The translations under genes and the position numbers were made by a program. Positions 8,380 through 16,588 of a stretch of DNA of 64,000 nucleotides are shown here, one piece after another. The stretch is from Cognatishimia maritima (lineage in GTDB: Bacteria > Pseudomonadota > Alphaproteobacteria > Rhodobacterales > Rhodobacteraceae), in NCBI RefSeq assembly GCF_900129685.1, contig NZ_FQWM01000010.1:1-64000 (forward strand), given 5' to 3'. The notes beneath the pieces were generated by a model. It did not search any database, was not told where the DNA came from, and worked only from the letters and a program-made list of their open reading frames with translations. Numbering within the stretch: the stretch's first letter is position 1; every line of letters starts with the position of its first letter.

Positions 8380-8882
8380 TGAATATGCCAGTGACCAGTT
8401 TTAAACCAGACGCCGAGAACACCCGCCTGCTGCGCGATGCCTTTGGGCGGTTTGCGACCGGCGTAACCATTGTGACCGCGATGTCAGAGGACGGGCCGGT
8501 TGGCATCACCGCCAATAGTTTTTCGTCTGTTTCACTGGACCCGCCCATGGTGCTTTGGTCGCCGAGCAAGACATCTCGGCGGTTTCCGTATTTTGACAAG
8601 GCCGAACACTACGCCATTCACATATTGGCGGCAGAGCAGGATTCGCTCTGCTGGGGCTTTGCAAAAGATGCATTTGCGCTGCAAAATTTACCACATGAGG
8701 TGAATGCCGAGGGGGTGCCGGTCATTGCCAATGCGCTGGCGCGGTTTGAATGCAAACGCAGCGCGCATTTTGAAGGCGGAGACCACAAGATCATTCTCGG
8801 AGAAGTTCTGCGGGCCGAAATGCGCGAGGGAGACGCATTGGCCTTTTATGCCGGAAAATACGGCCAGTTCGCGCAGTCATAA
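8379..8882 (+). CDS. Flavin reductase-domain protein (FMN:NAD(P)H, SmoA/HpaC-like)
   Basis: A 167-residue protein of the flavin_reduct family, which supplies FMNH2 to a partner oxygenase. The fold signatures are FATGVTIVTA (about 27-36), GITANSFSSVSLDPP (about 47-61) and a central His/Phe-rich part (HYAIHILAA). The start overlaps the aldo/keto reductase stop (TAATG). It is the obvious partner for the LLM monooxygenase two genes upstream, giving a complete two-component oxygenase in one operon. Length is typical and no cofactor domain is missing. Confidence 0.88.
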   Translation: MNMPVTSFKPDAENTRLLRDAFGRFATGVTIVTAMSEDGPVGITANSFSSVSLDPPMVLWSPSKTSRRFPYFDKAEHYAIHILAAEQDSLCWGFAKDAFALQNLPHEVNAEGVPVIANALARFECKRSAHFEGGDHKIILGEVLRAEMREGDALAFYAGKYGQFAQS

Positions 8883-8888
8883 GCGCAC

Positions 8889-8910
8889 GGCCCGCTTGAG
8901 GAGGCGGGCC
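8889..8910 (+). other. Intra-operon hairpin before the TRAP genes
   Basis: GGCCCGC and GCGGGCC form a 7-bp stem around an 8-base loop, 7 bases after the flavin reductase stop. No T-run follows and the TRAP genes continue in the same direction. It may protect the upstream mRNA end or attenuate transport-gene expression. Confidence 0.5.
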
Positions 8911-8930
8911 TAAAACATAGGGAGGTCCTC

Positions 8931-9521
8931 ATGGGGGGATTATTGGCGGTGTTAACACCGTTGCATGTGATCAATGCCTTCGTCCTAAAGATTGGACGTG
9001 GCATTGGATGTATTGCGGTGGCCTTTATGGTCGCGGCAATCCTGATTCAGGTCTTTTATCGCTATCTTTTGAATAACGCCCTGCCCTGGCCGGATGAAGC
9101 GGCGCGCTTTGGCATGCTGTGGATGATGGGGCTGATGGCCCCCACGGCCTTTCGGCGTGGCGGCTTCGTGGCGATTGAAACGGTGCCGGATCTGCTGCCC
9201 AAACGGGTTGGTGATATCCTAAACCTGTTTCTGCTGTCGATTTCGATGGTGGTACTGCTGGTGTCGGTGAATATCGGCTACGGCGAAGTCACCGGTTTTG
9301 GCGGGCGTTTTGCCACGGCATCGCTTTATCTGCCAACCTCGATCACATTTGACGAATGGTTCCGCATCCCGCGCAGCTGGATGATGATGTCTTTGTTTGT
9401 GGGCATCGTGCTGCTGATCTCGGTCAATATCGAACTCTTACTGCGCAGCCTCGTAGGGCTGATGGGTGGACGTGATCGTCTGCCTGAAATCGACGAAGCC
9501 GACATGGGAGGCGCAGAATAA
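8931..9521 (+). CDS. TRAP transporter small permease (DctQ family)
   Basis: A 196-residue inner-membrane protein with four hydrophobic helices. It carries the DctQ landmarks: FYRYLLNNALPWPDEAARFGMLW (about 42-64, key residues RY, W, E) and an RRGGF loop. It links the binding protein and the large permease in an Na+-driven uptake system. The start has GGAGG close upstream. The stop overlaps the dctM start by one base. Its place behind a two-component monooxygenase suggests it imports the oxygenase substrate. Confidence 0.92.
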   Translation: MGGLLAVLTPLHVINAFVLKIGRGIGCIAVAFMVAAILIQVFYRYLLNNALPWPDEAARFGMLWMMGLMAPTAFRRGGFVAIETVPDLLPKRVGDILNLFLLSISMVVLLVSVNIGYGEVTGFGGRFATASLYLPTSITFDEWFRIPRSWMMMSLFVGIVLLISVNIELLLRSLVGLMGGRDRLPEIDEADMGGAE

Positions 9522-10996
9522 TGCTAATTTGGTTCTTACCCGTATTCCTGATTTTCCTGACCATTGGCCTGCCGGTCTTCTTTGGTCTGCTTGCGGCCCC
9601 CGGCATCCTTCTGTGGATGAACGGTCAGGAAAAAGACATCACCCTGCTTTATCGCAATCTTTACAACGGGATGGACAGTTTCCCGCTGATGGCGATCCCC
9701 TTCTTTATGCTGGCGGGGGAATTGATGAACCGCGGCGGGATCACCATTCGTTTGGTGGAGTTTTCCCAAGCGCTGATGGGGCACCTGCGTGGTGGTCTGG
9801 CGCAGGTGAACATCCTGTCCTCGATCCTTTTTGCGGGCCTGTCTGGATCTGCCGTGGCAGATACCTCTGCGCTCGGGTCCATGCTGATCCCTGCGATGGA
9901 GAAACAAGGCTACACTCGCAAATTTGCAGCAGCCGTTACGGCGGCAAGCTCCGTGATCGGACCGATCATTCCGCCCTCGGGCATTATGATCATCTATGCC
10001 TATGTCATGGGTGAAAGCGTCGCCGCGCTGTTCCTGGCCGGGATCGTACCGGGCATTATGGTGGGCGTTGGTCTGATGGTCATGGTCCGACTGACCGCTG
10101 ACCGCTATAACCTGCCCCCTGCGAAGCGTGTGGTGCTGACGGGCATCAATCTCGGCCCGCTGGAATATTGGTTCTCCTTTGTGCTTGTGCGTCTGAACAT
10201 CGGTCTTCTGCTGGCGCAATTCGTGCCACTCGGCGCAGAGGCGACCAGCACAGCAAAATGGCTGGCCTACCTTGGTGGCATTCTTGTGACCCATGGTTTG
10301 ATGTTGGGCCTGCGTCGCGTGGTCAATCATGACTTCCGTATGGTCTGCAAACGTGCCGTGGTGCCATTGCAAACACCCGTTCTGATCCTTGGCGGCATTC
10401 TGGCGGGCGTCTTTACCCCGACCGAAGCGGCGGCTGTCGCCGTGGCCTATGCCTTGATCGTGGCCTTTGGTGTTCTGCGCACCATGAGCTTTAAGGACCT
10501 GCCAGACGTTCTGATCCGGGCTGGCATCACCTCCGCGGTTGTTCTGCTGCTGGTCGGTGCCGCGATGGCCTTTAAGACGGTCGTAAGCCTGAGCCACGCA
10601 CCAGAGATTCTTGCCGAGTTCATCCTGAGCCTGAGTGAGAACCCATTGGTCCTGCTGTTCCTGATCAACCTCTTGCTGTTCATCGTCGGTATGTTCCTGG
10701 ATGCAGGCCCGGCGATCATCATCTTGGGGCCGATTTTGGGGCCGATCTTTATCGACCTCGGCGTGGACCCGATCCACTTTGCGATCATTATGAGTGTGAA
10801 CTTGACCGTGGGTCTTGCGACGCCGCCGATGGGGCTTGTCCTCTTTGTGGCTGCTGCGGTCTCACGAGAGAAGGTAGAGACCATCGCCAAGGCGATCTTG
10901 CCCTTCTTAGCTGTTGAAATTGCTGTGATTTTCTTAATCACATATATCCCAGCAATATCCATGACGGTCCCGCGTCTGACGGGATTTGCGAACTAG
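9521..10996 (+). CDS. TRAP transporter large permease (DctM family)
   Basis: A 491-residue polytopic membrane protein, the ion-coupled channel subunit. Family signatures include GSAVADTSALGS (about 107-118), GPIIPPSG (near 147-154), FTPTEAAAVAVAYAL (about 302-316) and a closing TPPMGLVLF segment (near 429-437). There are 11-13 hydrophobic stretches. It is longer than the typical 425-430 residues because of an extra soluble and helical stretch around residues 205-265 (VLTGINLGPLEYW to FRMVCKR), which includes a further membrane segment. It overlaps dctQ by one base and is followed by dctP after 27 bases. Confidence 0.92.
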   Translation: MLIWFLPVFLIFLTIGLPVFFGLLAAPGILLWMNGQEKDITLLYRNLYNGMDSFPLMAIPFFMLAGELMNRGGITIRLVEFSQALMGHLRGGLAQVNILSSILFAGLSGSAVADTSALGSMLIPAMEKQGYTRKFAAAVTAASSVIGPIIPPSGIMIIYAYVMGESVAALFLAGIVPGIMVGVGLMVMVRLTADRYNLPPAKRVVLTGINLGPLEYWFSFVLVRLNIGLLLAQFVPLGAEATSTAKWLAYLGGILVTHGLMLGLRRVVNHDFRMVCKRAVVPLQTPVLILGGILAGVFTPTEAAAVAVAYALIVAFGVLRTMSFKDLPDVLIRAGITSAVVLLLVGAAMAFKTVVSLSHAPEILAEFILSLSENPLVLLFLINLLLFIVGMFLDAGPAIIILGPILGPIFIDLGVDPIHFAIIMSVNLTVGLATPPMGLVLFVAAAVSREKVETIAKAILPFLAVEIAVIFLITYIPAISMTVPRLTGFAN

Positions 10997-11023
10997 GTTT
11001 TTGAGTAACAGGGAGGAATAACT

Positions 11024-12091
11024 ATGCTCAAACAAACTCTGAAAACACTTTCGGTCGCTGCACTTGTGGCAGCCACCGGGGTGACCGCGGCAAGCGCGGC
11101 GGACTATTCGATCCGCGCAACCGCCAACGCCAATGAAAACGACGAAGACTATGATGGTCTTGTCGTCTTCAAAAACTACGTCGAAGCCGCATCCAACGGC
11201 GCAATCGAAGTCGAAATCTTCATGGGCACACAACTGTGTTCCAACGGCGCTGAATGTCTGCAGGGCGTCGGGGACGGCACGATTGACGTCTATGTGGGCA
11301 CCTCTGGCGGCGTGTCTGGCATCTTCCCCTATGTGCAGGTGCTTGACCTGCCCTACCTGATGGCGGACGACCGGATTGCGGAAACCGCTCTGGCGAGCGG
11401 CAGCGAGTTTTCCAACACGCTGAAGGGTCTGGTGATGGAAGATTCCGGCGGCATGATCCGCCTGATGACGGTTGGTAACACCGGCGGCTGGCGCAACTTT
11501 GCCAACACCAAGCGCCGTGTTCAGACCCCATCTGACATGGAAGGTCTGAAAATCCGGACCGTGGTTGCGGACCTGCCACAAGAGCTGGTGAAAGCCCTTG
11601 GTGCTTCCCCGACCCCGATCCCATGGCCAGAGCTGTTCACGTCGTTCCAAACCGGCGTTGTTGAAGGCTCTAAAAACGGCATCACAGACATCATGGGTAT
11701 GAAATTCCCTGATGCTGGTCTGCAGTACATCACGCTGGACGGTCACGCCTACATGGGTGCCCTGTGGTTCATGAACAATGAAAAACTGATGGACATGCCG
11801 GAAGGCCTGCGCGCAGTTGTCAGCGACGGCTTCTATCAGCTGCAGCAGGCGACTTTTGCGTCACCAAAGCGTAAATCAATCGCAGCCTACGAAGAGTTCG
11901 TCGCGGGCGGTGGTGACCTTTACGTGCCAACGCCAGAAGAAAAGGCGATGTTCAAGGAAGCGGCAGCGCCGGTTTATGACTGGTTCAAATCCAACGTTGC
12001 CAATGGTGAGGTCATCTTTGACGCGCTGAACGCATCGGTTGCCGAAGCAGAAGCTGCTGTTGCAGCGGCGCGCGCGGTCGACGTGCAATAA
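11024..12091 (+). CDS. TRAP transporter periplasmic substrate-binding protein (DctP family)
   Basis: A 355-residue secreted binding protein. The signal peptide is residues 1-26 (MLKQTLKTLS start, SAA|DYS-like end). The DctP core includes GLKIRTV, where R178 is at the position that in characterised members pairs with the ligand's acidic group, and a W/F-rich segment (PWPELFTSFQTGVVEG). An acidic group on the ligand could be carboxylate or, as in taurine and isethionate TRAP systems, sulfonate. AGGGAGGA lies 7-14 bases before ATG 11024. It is the last gene of the operon. Confidence 0.92.
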   Translation: MLKQTLKTLSVAALVAATGVTAASAADYSIRATANANENDEDYDGLVVFKNYVEAASNGAIEVEIFMGTQLCSNGAECLQGVGDGTIDVYVGTSGGVSGIFPYVQVLDLPYLMADDRIAETALASGSEFSNTLKGLVMEDSGGMIRLMTVGNTGGWRNFANTKRRVQTPSDMEGLKIRTVVADLPQELVKALGASPTPIPWPELFTSFQTGVVEGSKNGITDIMGMKFPDAGLQYITLDGHAYMGALWFMNNEKLMDMPEGLRAVVSDGFYQLQQATFASPKRKSIAAYEEFVAGGGDLYVPTPEEKAMFKEAAAPVYDWFKSNVANGEVIFDALNASVAEAEAAVAAARAVDVQ

Positions 12092-12109
12092 GCCACGTGC
12101 ATTGATCTG

Positions 12110-12140
12110 GGGCGAGGCACTTTAAGTGCCTCGCCCTTTT
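12110..12140 (+). terminator. Terminator of the monooxygenase/TRAP operon
   Basis: GGGCGAGGCAC (12110-12120), loop TTTAA, then GTGCCTCGCCC (12126-12136), followed by TTTT and a pyrimidine-rich tail. This is a textbook intrinsic terminator 19 bases after the dctP stop and marks the operon end. Confidence 0.92.
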
Positions 12141-12150
12141 CCCTTTTCCC

Positions 12151-12621
12151 TTAGCGGAAGGGATACATCCAAACCTTGTAGTCATTCACCAGCACATGCG
12201 CTTTTTCGATCTGTTCCGGCGTCATTTTCTTCACGACCTCTTCCAAAGAGATCGCAGCATCCGGGTCGCCTCCGATGGCCGACAGCGTGTACCACATATA
12301 GGCGCGCACCAGATCCGGCGCAGGCATGCCGCGCCCGATTTCGTAATACCAGCCGATCCCAGATTGCGCACCGGGATGCCCTTTCAGCGAACTGCGCAAA
12401 TACCATTCAAACGCGCGCTGATCGTCACGCTCTACCCCAAGCCCCATGGCATACATTACGCCGATCAACTCCTCGGCGTCGGCATTGCCAGAACGCGCCG
12501 CAGGCCAGAGTTCTTCGTAGGCTTGCTGAAATTTCCCCTCTTCCATAAGGTCACGGGCATGTTCAATTTCCGCCATCACCGGCGTTCCCAAAAGGGCCAA
12601 TCCAAAAGCTATCGCGCGCAT
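12151..12621 (-). CDS. Secreted Sel1-repeat (TPR-like) protein
   Basis: A 156-residue exported protein. The signal peptide is clear (MRAIAFGLALLGTPVMA, 1-17). At least two Sel1-like repeats follow: AEELIGVMYAMGLGVERDDQRAFEWYLRSS (about 50-79, seen as G-x-Y-x-x-G and W-Y), then GIGWYYEIGRGM to AYMWYTLSAI. Such repeats bind proteins, often in envelope processes. The end reads VWMYPFR. Its 5' end overlaps the start of the divergent di-haem peroxidase gene, an unusual head-to-head arrangement. Function is not otherwise predictable. Confidence 0.82.
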   Translation of the reverse strand: MRAIAFGLALLGTPVMAEIEHARDLMEEGKFQQAYEELWPAARSGNADAEELIGVMYAMGLGVERDDQRAFEWYLRSSLKGHPGAQSGIGWYYEIGRGMPAPDLVRAYMWYTLSAIGGDPDAAISLEEVVKKMTPEQIEKAHVLVNDYKVWMYPFR

Positions 12622-13911
12622 GTTTTTGGTCTCTCATTTCTAGTGGCTCTGCCAGCTATGGCCAGCGATCTTCCGGCCCCTTTGACGGACGCAGATTTCC
12701 TGCCGTTTGACATGAAACAGGCGGCACTAGGGCGTGATCTATTTTACGATAAAATATTGTCAGGGAACAGAAATATTAGCTGCGGGACCTGTCATCATCC
12801 TGATCACGGCACCGGCGATGGGCTATCTTTGGGTATTGGCGAAGGGGGTGTTGGCCTCGGTCCAGATCGCACCGCTGGCATGGGTGCCGACCGCATTCGC
12901 AAGCGCATTCCACGCAATGCGCCGCCACTTTGGAATCTAGGTGCAAAAGACCTGCACACGCTCTTTCACGACGGTCGCCTGAGCCTGTCGGATGACTATG
13001 GAAACGGGTTCAATTCCCCTGCCGAGGAATGGCTGCCAAAGGGATTGAATTCGCTTTTGGCGGCGCAGGCAATCTTTCCACTGGTGGCGCAGTTTGAAAT
13101 GGCCGGTAACCCCGGTGAAAATCAGGTCGCGGGGGCCGTGCACGACCGGATTGATGCGCCTTGGCCGATCATTGCGAAAACGGTGCGCATAACGGGGGAT
13201 TATGGCGCGCGCTTTGTTGAAGCGTTTGATCACATTGATGCGCCCGAAGAGGTCGCGATCACCGAAATCGCCAATGCTTTGGCGGCCTTTCAAGCCGTGG
13301 AATGGCGCAGTATCGACAGCCCATTTGATCAATATCTGGCGGGAGATTTTGAGGCTTTGACGGCGCAGCAACTTTCGGGGATGGCGCTGTTTTATGGCGA
13401 GGCTGGCTGCAGCGACTGCCATTCAGGATCGTTGATGAGCGATCAAAAGTTCCATGCGCTTGGCCTGCCCGCCTTTGGCCCCGGACGCACCCGGCGCTTT
13501 GACCCGATGGTGCGTGACGTCGGACGTATGGGCGAAAGTGACGACCTAGATGACGCCTATCGGTTCCGCACCCCGATGTTGCGCAACGTGGCTTTGACTG
13601 CCCCCTACGGCCACAACGGAGCCTATCCTGATCTGGAAGGCATCATTCGCCATCACATTGACCCGGCCGGCGCGCGGCTGGCGTGGAGCCGGGATATGGC
13701 AAACCTGCCAGAGGTGCCTTGGCTTGCCGCGATTGATTTTGTTGTGCAGTCCGACCGCTATGAAATGGAGCGGCAGGCCGCGAAACTCGACATCACACCG
13801 CGCGATCTTTCAGATCAGCAGATTGCGGACCTTGTGGCCTTCATGCATGCGCTGACAGGGACCACATTGGACAAGCCACCCTTTGGCGTTCCTGTTGACT
13901 TTGAGCCTTAA
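12559..13911 (+). CDS. Di-haem cytochrome c peroxidase / MauG-family protein
   Basis: A periplasmic protein of about 450 residues with two c-type haem sites: CGTCH (75-79) and CSDCH (284-288). The surrounding phrases PDHGTGD, LFHDGR, RFRTPMLRNVALTAPYGHNGAY and DLVAFMHALTG are typical of the bacterial peroxidase/MauG group. The start is uncertain: ATG 12559 (TAAGG 8 bases upstream) gives a long basic n-region and then a signal-like core VFGLSFLVALPAMAS. GTG 12643 and ATG 12658 are later options with incomplete signals. With 12559 it overlaps the divergent Sel1 gene by 63 bases. It may detoxify H2O2 or oxidise another protein; no partner is adjacent. Confidence 0.8.
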   Translation: MFNFRHHRRSQKGQSKSYRAHVFGLSFLVALPAMASDLPAPLTDADFLPFDMKQAALGRDLFYDKILSGNRNISCGTCHHPDHGTGDGLSLGIGEGGVGLGPDRTAGMGADRIRKRIPRNAPPLWNLGAKDLHTLFHDGRLSLSDDYGNGFNSPAEEWLPKGLNSLLAAQAIFPLVAQFEMAGNPGENQVAGAVHDRIDAPWPIIAKTVRITGDYGARFVEAFDHIDAPEEVAITEIANALAAFQAVEWRSIDSPFDQYLAGDFEALTAQQLSGMALFYGEAGCSDCHSGSLMSDQKFHALGLPAFGPGRTRRFDPMVRDVGRMGESDDLDDAYRFRTPMLRNVALTAPYGHNGAYPDLEGIIRHHIDPAGARLAWSRDMANLPEVPWLAAIDFVVQSDRYEMERQAAKLDITPRDLSDQQIADLVAFMHALTGTTLDKPPFGVPVDFEP

Positions 13912-13934
13912 GTCTCGCGTAGAACGCATTGATA

Positions 13935-15053
13935 TTATTTTGCTTTTTCAGGAAAGACAAAGCACCTGTCACGCCGCAACGTAAGCCAAAACCGCATGCC
14001 CGGTTTGGGCATAAAGACATTCGGCACCGTCGCTTTCAGTTTGCTGTTGTCATAGTCCATACGGAATTCAACAAGGCTTTCGGTGCCCATAAACCGTGCG
14101 CGTTCGACGATGCCCAAAGCGGCCTGACCATGGGCTGCGGTTGGGGCTGGCCCTTGTCCAGCGCGGTCGAAATCCAGATGTAAATGCTGAGGGCGAATGA
14201 CGATTTCAACAGCAGCCCCTTCGGCACAGCCCGGTGTCAGGAACTGCCCAAACGGCGTATCGGTCAACGCGCCATTGCTTGTGCCGCGAATGATGTTGAT
14301 ATCGCTGAAAAAGGCCATCGCCTCGCGATCTACCGGCGCGTTGTAGATATTGTAGGGAGAGCCTTGCTGCACAATCCGGCCATCCCGCATCAGCGCGATT
14401 TCATCGGCCATCCGCAGCGCTTCTTCGGGTTCGTGGGTCACCAGCAATACGGCAGTGTCTTCGTCCTTTAATAGCGCCAATGTTTCATCGCGGATGTCGT
14501 CGCGCAGACGATTGTCCAAACCCGAAAAGGGTTCATCCATCAGCATAATGCGCGGGCGTGGGGCCAAGGCGCGGGCCAAAGCCACGCGCTGCTGTTCGCC
14601 GCCCGACAAATGATGCGGCGCTTGGTCGATGGCCCAGGACAGGCCTACTTTTTCCATCAGTTCCTCGACCCGCAACCGTTTCTTGGGGGCCGAGTCCTTT
14701 AATCCGAACGCCACGTTGTCAGCGACGCTCATATGCGGAAAAAGCGCAAAATCCTGAAACATAAGGCCGATTTTTCGGCGCTCTGGGGGCACTCGATAGA
14801 CCGTGTCGCAGATCAGCTTGCCATCAACATAGATCTCGCCCCGGTCCTGCATGTCGACGCCCGCGATCATGCGTAGGGTTGTGGATTTCCCGCAGCCAGA
14901 TGGGCCCAAAAGGCAAGTCACTTGCCCCGGTTCAATGCTGAGGGATACGTCATCCACAACCGTGCGATTGCCGTATTGACGGTAGAGATTGCGTACTTCA
15001 AGCCGCGGGGGTGATTGGGTCGGAACCTGTACGCTCACAGCGGCCTCTTGCAA
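13935..15053 (-). CDS. ABC transporter ATP-binding protein (FbpC/PotA-like)
   Basis: A 372-residue ATPase. Walker A is GPSGCGKST (50-58), the Q-loop is FQDFALFPHM (99-108), the signature is LSGGEQQR (149-156) and Walker B is IMLMDEP (169-175). A TOBE-like C-terminal domain (about 275-370) fits iron(III), polyamine or molybdate-type importers. The pattern ALFPHMSVADNVAFGL is closest to FbpC. No permease or binding-protein gene lies nearby, so it is an orphan here and must work with subunits encoded elsewhere. It converges on the di-haem gene with 23 bases between. Confidence 0.88.
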   Translation of the reverse strand: MQEAAVSVQVPTQSPPRLEVRNLYRQYGNRTVVDDVSLSIEPGQVTCLLGPSGCGKSTTLRMIAGVDMQDRGEIYVDGKLICDTVYRVPPERRKIGLMFQDFALFPHMSVADNVAFGLKDSAPKKRLRVEELMEKVGLSWAIDQAPHHLSGGEQQRVALARALAPRPRIMLMDEPFSGLDNRLRDDIRDETLALLKDEDTAVLLVTHEPEEALRMADEIALMRDGRIVQQGSPYNIYNAPVDREAMAFFSDINIIRGTSNGALTDTPFGQFLTPGCAEGAAVEIVIRPQHLHLDFDRAGQGPAPTAAHGQAALGIVERARFMGTESLVEFRMDYDNSKLKATVPNVFMPKPGMRFWLTLRRDRCFVFPEKAK

Positions 15054-15112
15054 TGCCCGGTCAATGCCCGATGAAAACCATCGGATTTTGACCGGGTGTA
15101 ACAGGCGTCTGC

Positions 15113-16486
15113 TTAGGCTTCAACCCTGCGCGAACCTGCGAAGACTGCAACAAAGCCCACAACCAGCACTACGATACAGATTTGCAGAAGCTGTTCGTAC
15201 TTGTGGCCGTCAACCAAAAGCGCGGCCACGGCCTCATTGCTGCGCAGGAAATACGCAGCCGCACCCAGAATAGCCGCCGCGAAACTGACCAGATAGGCCC
15301 ATTGCGCTACGTGACGACGTCCCAGCAGCGCAGCAACAATCACAGGCGTCAGGAACATGCTCGCCGTGCCCGACACTGCCACCGCATCAAACAAGGACTG
15401 GTTGCCCCACAGGGTCAACGCCCCACCCGCCACGGCAAAGACCAGCATGGACAACCGTCCGCCATTCAGGGTTTTCGGGGCCAGACCGAGTTCTTCAACC
15501 ACCAGCCGTGCAGCAGAGGACAACGCGCTATCCAGCGTCGAAAGCGCAGAAACCAGCAAGGACACAAGCAGCAGCACAAAGACCCACATTGGCAAGACGG
15601 TCGCCCATGTGCCAATCAACTCGCCCTCATAGGCGGCCCCATCCAACGCGGCCTGAATGCCAAAGAAGCCAAAGGCGATGATGCAGAGCGCAGAAATCCA
15701 GAAGGCATGCACAAAGCTTTTGCGGGTCGTCGCCTCATCCGCCAGAAAACCGCGATCCATCATCACCGGGTCGTGCACCGGGTAGGAAAAGACTTGTAGG
15801 AAAGCCACGATCAGCAGAACCCAACCATTGTACTGCCCGGATGCGCCTTCTGCGGTCAACACCGCACCAAGGCTAAAGCCGGGGCTGAGCACGAGGGCAA
15901 GAAACGCCACGGCGAAAACCACCAAGAAAAGCGTCATCTGCATGACATCGGTGCGCAGCGCGGCGCTTAGACCGCCCCAAGCGGAGTAGGCCAGCGCAAG
16001 GATACCCACGATCAGAATGCTGCCTTCCTTGGCAAATCCGACCTCTGGCAAGGCGGCAGAAAAGATCAGACCAACAACGATCAGGTTGGCAAAGACCTCG
16101 GACAGCAGGCGCAGGGCAATCACAACGTTGTAGCACCCTGTTCCAACCGCGCCGAATTGATTGCGCAACCAATCCTGCACCGACCGCGCGCCCTTGGACC
16201 GCATGCGTCCAACGATAAACCCGCCGGTCAGAAAAGAGCCGTAATATGCCGCGTAGGCCAGCACGCCGGCGATCCCATAAAAGAACCCAAGGATCGCCGC
16301 GTTCATCAGCGAGCGTGCAAAAATCCATGTGGTCACCTGGCTTAGAACCAAGGTCCAGAGGCCGGGCGCCTGCCCCGCGTGTCCTGTGCCGGAAAAAAAT
16401 CCGTCAACGGTCGCGCGACGTGGGGCCATATACAGGCTCGCGAGTACAATAATGGCAAAGAGGGCGATAACCGCTGTGGCCTGCAT
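15113..16486 (-). CDS. Sodium:solute symporter family protein
   Basis: A 457-residue inner-membrane protein with about 13 hydrophobic helices and the LeuT-like SSS pattern: a conserved SQVTTW in TM1b region (about 49-54), a SAWGGLSAALRTD motif (about 168-180) and LVSALSTLDSALSSA (about 314-328). Members take up organic acids, amino acids, sugars or urea with Na+. The substrate is unknown. It begins with a predicted membrane helix and lies 59 bases upstream of the ABC ATPase on the same strand; they may share a transcript but are not overlapped. Confidence 0.88.
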   Translation of the reverse strand: MQATAVIALFAIIVLASLYMAPRRATVDGFFSGTGHAGQAPGLWTLVLSQVTTWIFARSLMNAAILGFFYGIAGVLAYAAYYGSFLTGGFIVGRMRSKGARSVQDWLRNQFGAVGTGCYNVVIALRLLSEVFANLIVVGLIFSAALPEVGFAKEGSILIVGILALAYSAWGGLSAALRTDVMQMTLFLVVFAVAFLALVLSPGFSLGAVLTAEGASGQYNGWVLLIVAFLQVFSYPVHDPVMMDRGFLADEATTRKSFVHAFWISALCIIAFGFFGIQAALDGAAYEGELIGTWATVLPMWVFVLLLVSLLVSALSTLDSALSSAARLVVEELGLAPKTLNGGRLSMLVFAVAGGALTLWGNQSLFDAVAVSGTASMFLTPVIVAALLGRRHVAQWAYLVSFAAAILGAAAYFLRSNEAVAALLVDGHKYEQLLQICIVVLVVGFVAVFAGSRRVEA

Positions 16487-16588
16487 GGATTTGTCCTGTT
16501 CTGCTAAGTCTTAGGATCGACTTAGCAGCCAAGATTTTTGCAAGCCAGCACTGTGACATAGCCCCACGCGATTGTGAAAATCGGTGTG

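Noticed and set aside
9536-10777. Long open frame antisense to the TRAP large permease
   Set aside because: It is a mirror of the dctM reading frame: rich in His, Gln, Arg and Asp with no fold, no ribosome-binding site and no family resemblance.
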